From Sphingomonas sp. IW22 (lineage in GTDB: Bacteria > Pseudomonadota > Alphaproteobacteria > Sphingomonadales > Sphingomonadaceae), in contig NZ_JBGGWB010000001.1 in NCBI RefSeq assembly GCF_041321155.1, positions 1,426,001 to 1,490,000 of the forward strand: a DNA stretch of 64,000 bases. Direction: 5' to 3'. The number at the start of each line of letters is the position of its first letter. The stretch's first letter is position 1. Positions 51,300 to 60,164 of the stretch are shown here, in pieces. Under the pieces are notes generated by a model. The model was not told the DNA's origin. It saw nothing but the letters and a program-made list of their open reading frames with translations, and did not search any database. The position numbers and the translations under genes were made by a program.

Positions 51300-51770
51300 A
51301 TGGGATTGCGCGAACCGCTGCGCCAACTGGCCGAACAATGTAGCCTGCCCGCCGCGCTTGAGGCGATGGGCGAACGCTGGTCTTTCCTGATTTTACGCGC
51401 CAGCTTCAACGGTCTGCGCCATTTCGAGGAATATCAGTCCGAACTGGGGATCGCCCGCAACATCCTGGCCAACCGGCTGGGGCGGCTGGTCGAAAACGGC
51501 ATCCTGCAACGCCGCCCGTGCGATGCCGACCGGCGCAAGGTGGAATATCGGCTGACCGACAAGGGCCGCGACCTCCTGCCCACGCTGGTCGCGCTGCGCC
51601 AATGGGGGGAACGGTGGGAGACCGGCGGGCGCGCCACGCCGGTGCTGGTTGATGCGCGCGACCGGCGCCCAGTGGCGCCTGTCCGCGTGACCAGCCATGA
51701 CGGCCGCGTGCTGACGCCCCACGACCTGATCTGGGCGCTGCCCGACGATGTAGGCGACGACGCGGCATGA
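51300..51770 (+). CDS. HxlR-family transcriptional regulator
   Basis: 156 aa. Seen: winged helix typical of HxlR: CSLPAALEAMGERWSFLILRASFNGLRHFEEYQSELGIARNILANRLGRLVENGILQRRPCDADRRKVEYRLTDKGRDLLPTLVALRQWGERW (about residues 14-105), with one Cys at the classic N-terminal position, then a C-terminal extension to Ala-Ala. Members sense aldehydes or redox agents by Cys chemistry. ATGA overlap with the cobB-like gene. Confidence 0.9.
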   Translation: MGLREPLRQLAEQCSLPAALEAMGERWSFLILRASFNGLRHFEEYQSELGIARNILANRLGRLVENGILQRRPCDADRRKVEYRLTDKGRDLLPTLVALRQWGERWETGGRATPVLVDARDRRPVAPVRVTSHDGRVLTPHDLIWALPDDVGDDAA

Positions 51771-52498
51771 TCGACCCGCCCAACGTCGTCATCCTTACCG
51801 GCGCCGGCGTTTCAGCGGAAAGCGGCATCGCCACCTTTCGCGGCCCCGGCGGCTTGTGGGAGGGGCACCGGGTCGAGGATGTCTGCACGCCAGAGGCGCT
51901 GGCGCGCGATGCGGCGCTGGTGCATCGCTTCTATGACCTGCGACGCGCGGCGCTGGCGGGCGTCGAGCCGAATGCCGCGCATCGGGCGCTGGCGCGGCTG
52001 GATGCCGAATGGCCGGGCGAATTGCTGATCGTCACGCAGAATGTCGACGACCTGCATGAGCGCGCGGGGGCCAAGCGGCTGCTGCACATGCATGGCGAGC
52101 TGAAGTCGGCGCTGTGCGCGGCTTGCGGCGCGCGGCGGCCTTGGGCGGATGGCCTGCCGCCCGCCACCGCCTGCGCCGATTGCGGCGCGGCGGCGATGCG
52201 GCCCGACATCGTGTTCTTTGGTGAAATGCCGTATGACATGGACCGGATCGAGGCGGCGCTGTCCACCTGCGACCTGTTCGTGTCGATCGGCACATCGGGC
52301 GCGGTCTATCCCGCCGCCGGGTTCGTCCAGACCGCCGCCCATTGGGGGGCGGCGACGCTGGAGATCAATCTGGAGCCTTCCGCCGGCAGCTTCCTGTTCG
52401 AGGAGAGCCGCATGGGACCGGCGGCCACCCTCGTCCCGGCGTGGGTGGACGCGCTGCTTACGCCCTACTCCACCCAGTCCAGCCCGATGTCGCGGTAA
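51767..52498 (+). CDS. cobB: NAD-dependent protein deacylase (sirtuin, class III CobB-like)
   Basis: 243 aa. Seen: VVILTGAGVSAESGIATFRGPGGLWEG, YDLRR (the YxxR pocket pair that marks desuccinylase/demalonylase sirtuins), VTQNVDDLHERAGAKRLLHMHGEL with the catalytic His, a four-Cys zinc site (CAACGARR ... CADCG), and GTSGAVYPAAGF. The 3' end overlaps the convergent era gene by 34 bases. Coupled to the HxlR regulator by ATGA. Confidence 0.93.
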   Translation: MIDPPNVVILTGAGVSAESGIATFRGPGGLWEGHRVEDVCTPEALARDAALVHRFYDLRRAALAGVEPNAAHRALARLDAEWPGELLIVTQNVDDLHERAGAKRLLHMHGELKSALCAACGARRPWADGLPPATACADCGAAAMRPDIVFFGEMPYDMDRIEAALSTCDLFVSIGTSGAVYPAAGFVQTAAHWGAATLEINLEPSAGSFLFEESRMGPAATLVPAWVDALLTPYSTQSSPMSR

Positions 52499-53373
52499 AG
52501 GCCGCGGTCCTCGTCCCAGCCGGGCTTGACCTTCACATGCAGGTACAGATGAACGCGCACGCCCATGATGCGCGACAGTTCGGCGCGCGCGCGGGCGCCG
52601 ATTTCCTTGATCCGCGCACCGCCCTTGCCCAGCACGATCGCCCGTTGGGTTTCGCGTTCGACCAGGATCTGCTGGTGAATCTCGACCGAGCCGTCCTCCC
52701 GCTCTGAATAGCGTTCGGTATCGACCGCGCTGGCATAGGGCAGCTCGGCGTGGAGTTGCAGGTAAAGCTGCTCGCGCGTGACTTCCGCCGCCAGCATCCG
52801 GTCGGTGGCGTCGGACACCTGATCTTCGGGGAAATGCCACGGCCCCTCCGGCATCCGCGCCGACAGGGCCGCCTTCAGCTCCTCGATCCCGTCGCCTGTG
52901 GTCGCGGAGACGAAGAAGATCTCGTCGAACGCCAGCCGTTCGTTCAGCCGCTGAGCGTGGTTCAGCAGGCGCGGCTTGTCGGCGATGTCGACCTTGTTCA
53001 GGATCAGGATCTTCGGCTCGCGCCGCGACGCCAGCCGGTCGACGATCGACAGCACCTTTTCGGGCAAGCCACCTTTGGCATCGATGACCAGCGCGATCGC
53101 GTCGGCGCCCTCGGCCCCTTCCCATGCCGCCGACACCATCGCGCGGTCCAACCGCCGCTTCGGGTCGAACAGGCCCGGCGTGTCGACCAGCAGCAACTGC
53201 GTACGGTCGTGGATGGCGATGCCCATCAACCGTACGCGCGTTGTCTGCGCCTTGGGGCTGACGATCGCGACTTTTTGACCCACCAGGGCGTTGACGAGCG
53301 TCGACTTGCCCGCATTGGGCGCCCCCACCACGGCGATCAGGCCGCAGCGGGTCGTTTCATTGGATTCGATCAT
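52465..53373 (-). CDS. era: GTPase Era
   Basis: 302 aa essential GTPase for 30S ribosome maturation. Seen: G1 GAPNAGKSTLVN, G2 SPKAQTTRVRLMGI, G3 DTPGLFDPKRRLD, G4 NKVDIADK, G5 SATTGDGI, then the KH RNA-binding domain (IVLGKGGARIKEIGARARAELSRIMGVRVHLYLHVKVKPGWDED). Full length. 19 bases after gor on the same strand; overlaps cobB tail-to-tail. Confidence 0.96.
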   Translation of the reverse strand: MIESNETTRCGLIAVVGAPNAGKSTLVNALVGQKVAIVSPKAQTTRVRLMGIAIHDRTQLLLVDTPGLFDPKRRLDRAMVSAAWEGAEGADAIALVIDAKGGLPEKVLSIVDRLASRREPKILILNKVDIADKPRLLNHAQRLNERLAFDEIFFVSATTGDGIEELKAALSARMPEGPWHFPEDQVSDATDRMLAAEVTREQLYLQLHAELPYASAVDTERYSEREDGSVEIHQQILVERETQRAIVLGKGGARIKEIGARARAELSRIMGVRVHLYLHVKVKPGWDEDRGLYRDIGLDWVE

Positions 53374-53392
53374 GCACCCAGCGTTAGCGCGC

Positions 53393-54742
53393 TCACTTCA
53401 ACAGCACCAGTTCCTCCGCCATCGACGGATGCAGCGCGACCGTCGCGTCGAATGCCGCCTTGGTCAGCCCCGCCTTGACCGCGACCGCTGCCGACTGAAG
53501 GATTTCGGGCACGTCGGGGCCGATCATGTGCAGGCCCAGGATACGGTCGGTATTCGCCTCGCAGATCATCTTGTACAGCGCGCGTTCGTTGCGCCCGGCC
53601 AGCACATTCTTCATCGGGCGGAAGTCCGACTGATAGACCTTGACCGACCCGAACTTCTCCCGCGCCGCCCCTTCGGTCAGGCCCACGCCTGCGATCGGCG
53701 GGTGGCTGAACACCGCGGCGGGGATGCAGTCATAATCGACCTGCGTCGGCTTGTTGCCGTAAAAGGTGTCGGCGAACGCCTGCCCCTCGCGAATGGCGAC
53801 GGGAGTCAGTTGCACGCGGTTGGTCACGTCGCCCACGGCGAAGATGCTGTCGCAGCTTGAGCGGTTGTCGGCATCGACCGTAATCGCGCCCTTTTCGTCC
53901 CATTCGACGCCCGCATTCTCCAGCCCCAGCCCGCCGGTATTCGGCACGCGACCAGTGGCGAACATGACGCAATCGACCTCGATGGGGTCGTGGCCGGTCA
54001 TCTCGACCATCAGGCTGCCATCCGCCTGCTTTTCGATGCCGCGGAACTCGGCGTGGAAGCGGAACTCGATCCCCTTCATTGTCGAGATCTGCAGCAGCCG
54101 GTCACGCACCTGCTCGTCATAGCCGCGGAGGATCACGTCGGTGCGGTTGATCAGCGTGACATGCGATCCGAACTGGTGGAACAGCCCGGCAAATTCATTG
54201 GCGATATAGCCCGCGCCCGCGATCAGAATACGCTTGGGCAGGCTGTCCAGATGAAACGCCTCGTTCGAGGTGATGCCGTGTTTGTGCCCCGGACAGGACG
54301 GCACATGCGGCGTCGCGCCGGTGGCAATCAAAATGCGTTCGGCGGTGACGATGCGCCCGCTGGCCAGCTTCACCTCATGCGGGCCGGCGATGGTGGCGCG
54401 TTCGTGGATGATCTCCGCACCGCTCGATTCGATGGTGGTGGTGTACGCCTTGTTCAGACGGTCGACTTCGCTCAGCACATTGTCGCGCAGCGTCGCCCAG
54501 TCGAAAGCGCAATCATCGGGCACGGCCCAGCCGAATTTGCGCGCATCGCGCAGATCTTCGGCAAAATGCGCGCCATAGATCAACAGCTTCTTGGGTACGC
54601 AGCCGCGAATGACGCACGTGCCGCCGACCCGATATTCCTCGGCCACCGCCACCCGCGCGCCATAAGCGGCGGAAACGCGCGCGGCGCGGGTGCCGCCCGA
54701 TCCGGCACCGATGACAAACAGGTCATAGTCATAATCGGCCAA
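53393..54742 (-). CDS. gor: Glutathione-disulfide reductase
   Basis: 449 aa FAD enzyme regenerating glutathione with NADPH. Seen: LFVIGAGSGGTRAARVSAAYGARVAVAEE, redox pair GGTCVIRGCVPKKLLIYG, NADPH motif ILIAGAGYIANEFAGLFHQFGSHVTLINRTD, SIFAVGDVTNRVQLTPVAIREGQAF, and C-terminal VALHPSMAEELVLL with the catalytic His. TTG start with GGAG 8 bases upstream; no in-frame ATG nearby. The CVIRGCVPKKL form is the glutathione-reductase type. Confidence 0.94.
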   Translation of the reverse strand: MADYDYDLFVIGAGSGGTRAARVSAAYGARVAVAEEYRVGGTCVIRGCVPKKLLIYGAHFAEDLRDARKFGWAVPDDCAFDWATLRDNVLSEVDRLNKAYTTTIESSGAEIIHERATIAGPHEVKLASGRIVTAERILIATGATPHVPSCPGHKHGITSNEAFHLDSLPKRILIAGAGYIANEFAGLFHQFGSHVTLINRTDVILRGYDEQVRDRLLQISTMKGIEFRFHAEFRGIEKQADGSLMVEMTGHDPIEVDCVMFATGRVPNTGGLGLENAGVEWDEKGAITVDADNRSSCDSIFAVGDVTNRVQLTPVAIREGQAFADTFYGNKPTQVDYDCIPAAVFSHPPIAGVGLTEGAAREKFGSVKVYQSDFRPMKNVLAGRNERALYKMICEANTDRILGLHMIGPDVPEILQSAAVAVKAGLTKAAFDATVALHPSMAEELVLLK

Positions 54743-54872
54743 GGCGGCGCTCCTTCTTTGATATGCGGGCTTGCGTGCCAGATAGGGGCAGTGCGCCCCC
54801 TGACAAAGGGTTTGATCGCGGAACCTTCAAGCGCCCAAAACGGTAAACGTCGATGGTGGTCAGAGAGTGGTG

Positions 54873-56039
54873 ATGCGTCGATCGTTGAAATGGCTGGCCG
54901 GCGCGTTGCTGTGGCTGGTGATCATCGCCTGCCTGGCCAGCGTGGTCGTCCCGCCCTTCCTCGACCGCATCTATTATCGCGGCCCGGCCAGCGGCCATTT
55001 CGACGGAGAGCGATTCTTCAATCCCGATGGCGACGACACCGCCGGTCCGCCGGGCGGTGGCAGCCGCGCCGGCTTTTTCTGGCGACGCTTGAGTGGTGAG
55101 GGGGAAGCGCCATGGCCCGACAACGCTCCCGTGACCCGCGACCGCCCACCCGCGCGCGTGGCGGGTGGCGACATGCGCGTCACATGGGTCGGCCATGCGA
55201 CGGTCCTTGTGCAGGCGGGCGGGCTGAACATCCTGACCGACCCGATCTGGTCACCGCGCGCCGGGCCGTTCGGTTTCGGCCCTGAGCGGGTGACCGAGCC
55301 GGGCATCGCCATTGACGACCTGCCGCCCATCGACCTGATCGTCGTCAGCCACAATCATTACGACCATATGGACCTGTCGACGCTGAAGCAGCTGTGGGAA
55401 CGCGACCGCCCGCGCATCGTTACCAGCCTGGGCAATGACAGCGTGATTTCACAGGCCGGCGTGCCCGCCACTGCCATCGACTGGGGCAGGGCCGTCACCG
55501 TCGCGCCGGGCGTCGCGGTGCATGTCGTGCGCAACCATCATTGGGGCAGCCGCTGGTTCGCCGACCGCAACCGTGCGCTATGGTCGGCATTCGTCGTCAC
55601 GTTGCCGGGCGGCAATCTGTTCTTTGCTGGCGATACCGGATTTGGCGACGGCGAATGGCCGCGGGAAGCAGCGGCGCTGGGACCGATCCGGCTGGCGATG
55701 ATCCCCATCGGCGCGTTTCGCTTTACCGCCGGCCAGATGGGGACCGGCAGCCATATCGGCCCGCCCGACGCCGTGCGCGTGTGGGACCGGCTGGGTCAGC
55801 CCGCCGCGCTGCCGATCCATTGGGGCACGTTCAAATTGTCGTCAGAGGGGCGCGACACGCCGCCGCGGATGCTGGAGGCGTTGATGAAATGTGCCGGGCA
55901 GGACAGGGCAGGCTTCCAACCCCGTGCGCCCGGACAGCCATGGTCGGTGCCGCCGCTGGGTCGGGGTCAACCCCGCCCGCTGAACGAAGCACGGCTGGCG
56001 GCATGCGCGCGCACGCCCGCCGTCACTGCCCTGCCCTGA
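54873..56039 (+). CDS. MBL-fold metallo-hydrolase (NAPE-PLD/UlaG-like), membrane-anchored
   Basis: 388 aa. Seen: N-terminal membrane helix LAGALLWLVIIACLASVVVPPFL, WVGHATVLVQAGGLNILTDPIWSPRAGP, metal motif VVSHNHYDHMDLSTL, NHHWGSRWFADRNRALWSAFVV, FAGDTGFGDG and PIHWGTFKLSSEGRDTPP. These are the marks of the group related to N-acylphosphatidylethanolamine phospholipase D and lactonases. Substrate unknown; a phosphodiester lipid is plausible. ATG 54873 preferred over two GTG codons just upstream. Confidence 0.85.
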   Translation: MRRSLKWLAGALLWLVIIACLASVVVPPFLDRIYYRGPASGHFDGERFFNPDGDDTAGPPGGGSRAGFFWRRLSGEGEAPWPDNAPVTRDRPPARVAGGDMRVTWVGHATVLVQAGGLNILTDPIWSPRAGPFGFGPERVTEPGIAIDDLPPIDLIVVSHNHYDHMDLSTLKQLWERDRPRIVTSLGNDSVISQAGVPATAIDWGRAVTVAPGVAVHVVRNHHWGSRWFADRNRALWSAFVVTLPGGNLFFAGDTGFGDGEWPREAAALGPIRLAMIPIGAFRFTAGQMGTGSHIGPPDAVRVWDRLGQPAALPIHWGTFKLSSEGRDTPPRMLEALMKCAGQDRAGFQPRAPGQPWSVPPLGRGQPRPLNEARLAACARTPAVTALP

Positions 56040-56041
56040 CG

Positions 56042-56602
56042 TCAGGTACAGGCGCCGACGCGTTCGCCCTTCACGCGGGAGCGCATCAACATCCGCCCGC
56101 GTTCGCCGCCGGTCGATTCGATGGTGCTTTCGGTTTCAAAATGCGTCGCGTCGAACGTGCCCGCCATGGTGATGCGCGCGGCCTCCACCTCGCGGCCGTC
56201 ACCGGCGCATGTCATCACCGCGTCGATGCGCCCCGCCTTCATGCTGAAGCGGTCAAAACGGCACTGGCCGCGCTGCCCGCCGAACAGGCTTTCGCTGGGA
56301 TTGGCGGACTGTTCCTCGGTCATGCAGCTGGTGACGCTGGAACGCGACATCATCTGCTGGCGCAATTGTTCGGCCATCCCCGCCGGCATACCGGGCATCT
56401 GGATGTCGACCACTTCCGCCGTGCTGCGCCACTGACCGGGCTGGAACCGGGTGGCGGCGGATGCGGCGCGCGCCTGTTCGGCGACTTCCGCCACGCTGGC
56501 GTTCCGCATTTCCACCTCACCGCTGGCGGCAGCACTGTTGGGCGTGCTCTCACCCCCGCACGCGGCGAGGGTAAGGGCGACCAGCGGCGTCAGCGCGCGC
56601 AT
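56042..56602 (-). CDS. DUF3617 lipoprotein
   Basis: 186 aa. Seen: lipoprotein signal with lipobox LAAC (Cys 15), Ser/Ala linker, then the DUF3617 core FQPGQWRSTAEVVDIQMPGMPAGMAEQLRQQMMSRSSVTSCMTEEQSANP and CRFDRFSMKAGRIDAVMTCAG. Common periplasmic family in sphingomonads; function unknown. ATG 56602 sits in the stop of the upstream amidohydrolase (TGATG). Confidence 0.85.
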   Translation of the reverse strand: MRALTPLVALTLAACGGESTPNSAAASGEVEMRNASVAEVAEQARAASAATRFQPGQWRSTAEVVDIQMPGMPAGMAEQLRQQMMSRSSVTSCMTEEQSANPSESLFGGQRGQCRFDRFSMKAGRIDAVMTCAGDGREVEAARITMAGTFDATHFETESTIESTGGERGRMLMRSRVKGERVGACT

Positions 56603-57948
56603 CACTGCCCCGCGCTGCCCGCGCTACCGGAACCGGCCAGATCCAGCACGGCGGCCGTCATCGCAATGGTGCCGGTGACGATCGCGGGTTCGGGCGACAC
56701 CTTGAACAGCGGCGAGTGGTGCGAGGGCACTGGTGGGCCACCGCGCCGCGCCGCATCGATCACCGATTGGGGCGTACCGCCAACAGCGAAATAATAGCCT
56801 TTCACACCGGTATCGGGCTGCACGAAATAGGCGAAATCCTCCGCCCCCATGCCCTTCTGCTCGAACGGCACGACATTTTCCGCACCCAGCGCCGTCACCA
56901 TCGTCGCGTTGAGCCGACGCGCGAGTGCGGTATCGTTGATCGTCGTCGGCGTACCTTCGATCACGTTTACGACGGGCATCTTGTCGGCGGGCATGCCGTT
57001 CAGTTCGCCCACGCCCTTGGCCACGCGGCGGATGCCCGCGATCAGGCGCGCGCGCTCCTCCTCGTCATTGGCGCGCACCGTCACCTGCAACTTCGCCTCG
57101 TCCGAAATGATGTTGTGCTTCAGCCCCGCATGGAAAGAGCCGACGGTGATGACACCGGGTTTCAGCGGCTGTTGCTCGCGGCTGATCAGCCCCTGCAGCG
57201 CAATCACGATCTGCGACGCGATATAGACCGGGTCCTTGCCCATATGCGGGCTGGCCCCGTGTGCGCCGATGCCCGGCACGGTGATGTCGACCGAATCGGA
57301 GGAGGAGTACTGTATCCCCTCCGACGCCGTCACCTTGCCCGCCGCCAGTTCGGACGACACGTGAAGCGCCAGCGCATATTGCGGCTTGGGGAAGCGGGTA
57401 TACAGCCCGTCCTTCACCATCGCATGCGCGCCGCCCACCCGTTCCTCGGCGGGCTGGACGACGAAGATCACCGTGCCCTTCCACCGGTCCTTCATCGCCG
57501 CCAGCCGCTTGGCGGTGCCGATCATCGAGGTGATGTGCGTGTCATGGCCGCAGGCGTGCATGACCGGCGCCTCGATACCATCGACGCCAACCTGGCGCAC
57601 CTTCGAAGCATTGGGCAGGCCCGACTTTTCCTCCACCGGCAGGCCATCCATGTCGGCGCGGATCATCATCACCGGGCCGTCACCATTTTTCAGCACGCCC
57701 ACCACGCCGGTGCCGCCCACGCCCTCGGTCACTTCGATGCCGCCGATCTTGCGAAGCTCGGCCGCCATGCGCGCGGCGGTCTTGGTTTCCTTGAAACTCA
57801 GTTCGGGATTGCGGTGAAACCAGTCGAACGTCGATGCCAGTTCGGCCTTGTAATCGGCGCGCACCGCGGCGGCATAATCCGGCTCGGCGGCAATGGCGGG
57901 CGCGGTGCCGGAAAGCAGCATGGCGGTGGCTGGCAACAGATGACGCAT
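56602..57948 (-). CDS. M20D-family amidohydrolase/carboxypeptidase, secreted
   Basis: 448 aa. Seen: signal peptide to about residue 21 (TAPAIAAEP), catalytic zinc core FHRNPELSFKETKTAA, RADMDGLPVEEKSGLP, HACGHDTHITSMIGTAKRL, VVQPAEERVGGAHAMVKDGLY, dimerisation domain GIGAHGASPHMGKDPVYIASQIVIALQGLISREQQPL, and a terminal His in PSHHSPLFKVSPEP. The family cleaves N-acyl amino acids, hippurate or indole-amino acid conjugates. Coupled to the DUF3617 gene. Confidence 0.9.
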   Translation of the reverse strand: MRHLLPATAMLLSGTAPAIAAEPDYAAAVRADYKAELASTFDWFHRNPELSFKETKTAARMAAELRKIGGIEVTEGVGGTGVVGVLKNGDGPVMMIRADMDGLPVEEKSGLPNASKVRQVGVDGIEAPVMHACGHDTHITSMIGTAKRLAAMKDRWKGTVIFVVQPAEERVGGAHAMVKDGLYTRFPKPQYALALHVSSELAAGKVTASEGIQYSSSDSVDITVPGIGAHGASPHMGKDPVYIASQIVIALQGLISREQQPLKPGVITVGSFHAGLKHNIISDEAKLQVTVRANDEEERARLIAGIRRVAKGVGELNGMPADKMPVVNVIEGTPTTINDTALARRLNATMVTALGAENVVPFEQKGMGAEDFAYFVQPDTGVKGYYFAVGGTPQSVIDAARRGGPPVPSHHSPLFKVSPEPAIVTGTIAMTAAVLDLAGSGSAGSAGQ

Positions 57949-58066
57949 CAAGGCTGATCTCCCCCTATGTTGCGGTGCAGCCTATCGCCCCCGCGCCGCT
58001 TGTCGAGCGGCTTTGATCGCAAGCATCGGGATGCGAGCACTGGGCGCGGGCGCTATACCGGCCCGC

Positions 58067-59101
58067 ATGACCACGCCCATCGCCGACGACGACGCCTGGG
58101 CCGCCTTCGAGCGGCGCGACCGCGCATGGGACGAACGGCTGGTCGTGGCGGTGACGACGACGCGCATTTACTGTCGCCCCTCCTGCCCCGCCCGGCGTCC
58201 CCGGCGCGAGCATGTCCGTTTCCTGGCAGATGGCGCGGCGGCGCGTGCGGCGGGATTTCGCCCGTGCCTGCGCTGTCGCCCGGACGAAGCGGCGCGCGAC
58301 CGTCTGGCCGTGGCGCGCGCGATTGCCGCGATCGAAGGGGCCGATGCGCCCCCGCCGCTGGAAACGCTGGCCCGCATCGCCGGCTATGCCCCGCATCATT
58401 TCCACCGCATCTTCAAACGCGCGACGGGCGTCACCCCCGCCGCCTATGCCCGCGCGCGCCGCGCCACCCGCGCCGCCGATGCGCTCAGTCAGGAGCCGAA
58501 CGTGACCGACGCCCTTTACCGTGCGGGCTATTCTGGCCCCAGCCGCTTTTATGACGAGACCCGCGACCGGCTGGGCATGGCGCCATCGGCCTGGGTGCGG
58601 GGCGGCGCGGGAGTGACGATCCGCTGGGTATTGGCCCCCACCAGCCTTGGCCCGATGCTGGTCGCCGCGACCGAAAAGGGGCTATGCCGCGTATCGTTCG
58701 ACGAGGATGAAGCAGCCCTCGCCACGCGCTTTCCCAACGCCACGATCCTGCCCGGCAACGATGCGCTGGCGACACTTGCCGCGCGCGTGGTGGCCGAGGT
58801 GGAGACACCCGGCCGCGACACCGACCTGCCGCTCGACGTGCAGGGCACCGCCTTTCAGGAAGCCGTGTGGCAGGCGCTGCGCCGCATCCCGGCGGGGGAG
58901 AGCATGAGCTATGCCCAGCTTGCAGCCACCGTTGGGCGCCCCAACGCGGTGCGGGCGGCGGGGTCGGCATGTGGCGCCAACAACGTCGCTGTAGTCATTC
59001 CCTGTCACCGCGTCACCCGCAGCGACGGGTCGATGGGCGGCTATGCCTATGGCCTGGAGCGCAAGCGCACCCTGCGCGCGCGGGAGAGGCAACAGGACTA
59101 G
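58067..59101 (+). CDS. ada: Ada: methylphosphotriester/O6-methylguanine methyltransferase and regulator
   Basis: 344 aa adaptive-response protein. Seen: N-terminal zinc/acceptor domain with Cys 36, 40, 67, 70 (RIYCRPSCPARRP ... FRPCLRCRPDEA), where Cys 36 is the methyl acceptor; AraC-type helix-turn-helix (PLETLARIAGYAPHHFHRIFKRATGVTPAAYARARR); C-terminal methyltransferase with GTAFQEAVWQALRRIPAGESMSYAQLA, AVRAAGSACGANNVAVVIPCHRV (acceptor Cys 313). Start at ATG 58067; the upstream ATG adds a non-conserved leader. Confidence 0.95.
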   Translation: MTTPIADDDAWAAFERRDRAWDERLVVAVTTTRIYCRPSCPARRPRREHVRFLADGAAARAAGFRPCLRCRPDEAARDRLAVARAIAAIEGADAPPPLETLARIAGYAPHHFHRIFKRATGVTPAAYARARRATRAADALSQEPNVTDALYRAGYSGPSRFYDETRDRLGMAPSAWVRGGAGVTIRWVLAPTSLGPMLVAATEKGLCRVSFDEDEAALATRFPNATILPGNDALATLAARVVAEVETPGRDTDLPLDVQGTAFQEAVWQALRRIPAGESMSYAQLAATVGRPNAVRAAGSACGANNVAVVIPCHRVTRSDGSMGGYAYGLERKRTLRARERQQD

Positions 59102-59108
59102 GGCTGGA

Positions 59109-60161
59109 TCAGCGCCCCGGCGGCGCGGTGGAGGCGCGGATGGTCAGGCTGGCGGGGATCGCTTCCGGCGCGGGATCGACCGGTCGGCCTGCCTGTTCGT
59201 CGATGATCCGTTCGACCGCGCGCGCCGTAACCTCGGCAATGGGCTGGACCACCGCGGTCAGCGGCGGGTGGGTGAAGCGCACGATCGGCGTGTCGTCAAA
59301 GCTGATCAGCGACAATTTGTCGGGCACGGACAGCCCGCGCCGCCGCGCCACCTCCAGCGTGGCCAGCGCCATGCGGTCGTTGCTTGCGATGATCGCGCTC
59401 GGCGGATTGGGCGCGCTCAGCAGCGCATCGGCGGCGGCAAGGCCCGATTCATAGCTGAAATCGCCCCGCGCCAGCAGCCCGTCCTGGTCATGCCCCGCCG
59501 CCGCCATCGCGGCGCGCCACCCCTCGATCCGCCAGCCGCTGAGCTCATAGGCCGCCGGCCCCGCGATAAAGCCGATGCGCTTGTGACCCAGTTCGACCAG
59601 ATGCGTCGCCGCCAGCCGCGCGGCGCGCTCATCATCCATGGTCAGGGCAAAGCCATGGTCTTCGCGCAGGGTTCCGATTCGCGCGACGCTGACATGCTGG
59701 GCCTTCAACAGCCGCAGGATGGTCGCATTTTCCGAATGGGGCGGGGTCAGAATGACGCCGTCGGGCCTCAGCGCCGCCAGTGCCGCCGACAATTCCCGCT
59801 CGATATGGTCGCTATGCGTGTCGACCAGTTCCACGATCAGGCGATAGCCATGCTCGGCGCACTTCACCATGCCGCCCAGCATCATCTGGTCCACCCAGTC
59901 GGTGCCCTGCCGCTCCCGCCAGTCGGCGATGGTACGTTCGCGGTCGTTTAGTGCAAGGATCAGATAGGAACGCGACCCGCTCATCCGCTGCGCCGCGATG
60001 GAGGGCACATAGCCCAGCTTGTCGATCGAGGCCTGCACGCGTTCGGCCATTTCGGGCCGCACGTTGCTTTCCTTGTTGATCACACGGCTGACGGTCTGGA
60101 GGGAGACCCCCGCATCCGCCGCAACATGCTTGATCGTCACTGCCTGACGCCGTCTGGCCAT
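59109..60161 (-). CDS. LacI-family transcriptional regulator
   Basis: 350 aa sugar-responsive repressor. Seen: helix-turn-helix TIKHVAADAGVSLQTVSRVINKESNVRPEMAERVQASIDKLGYVPSIAAQRMSG (residues 9-62), with Met in place of the usual hinge Leu; periplasmic-binding-like ligand domain with LMLGGMVKCAEHGY-type DQMMLGGMVKCAEHGYRLIVE, DGVILTPPHSEN, HLVELGHKRIGFIAGP, AIIASNDRMALATLEVARRRGLSVPDKLSLISFDDTPIVRFTHPPLTAVVQP. Last gene of the minus-strand halogenase/cupin/SapC run, 3 bases past the halogenase stop. It is the only LacI protein in the window, hence the best visible candidate for the TAGCG-type sites. Confidence 0.92.
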   Translation of the reverse strand: MARRRQAVTIKHVAADAGVSLQTVSRVINKESNVRPEMAERVQASIDKLGYVPSIAAQRMSGSRSYLILALNDRERTIADWRERQGTDWVDQMMLGGMVKCAEHGYRLIVELVDTHSDHIERELSAALAALRPDGVILTPPHSENATILRLLKAQHVSVARIGTLREDHGFALTMDDERAARLAATHLVELGHKRIGFIAGPAAYELSGWRIEGWRAAMAAAGHDQDGLLARGDFSYESGLAAADALLSAPNPPSAIIASNDRMALATLEVARRRGLSVPDKLSLISFDDTPIVRFTHPPLTAVVQPIAEVTARAVERIIDEQAGRPVDPAPEAIPASLTIRASTAPPGR

Positions 60162-60164
60162 GAA

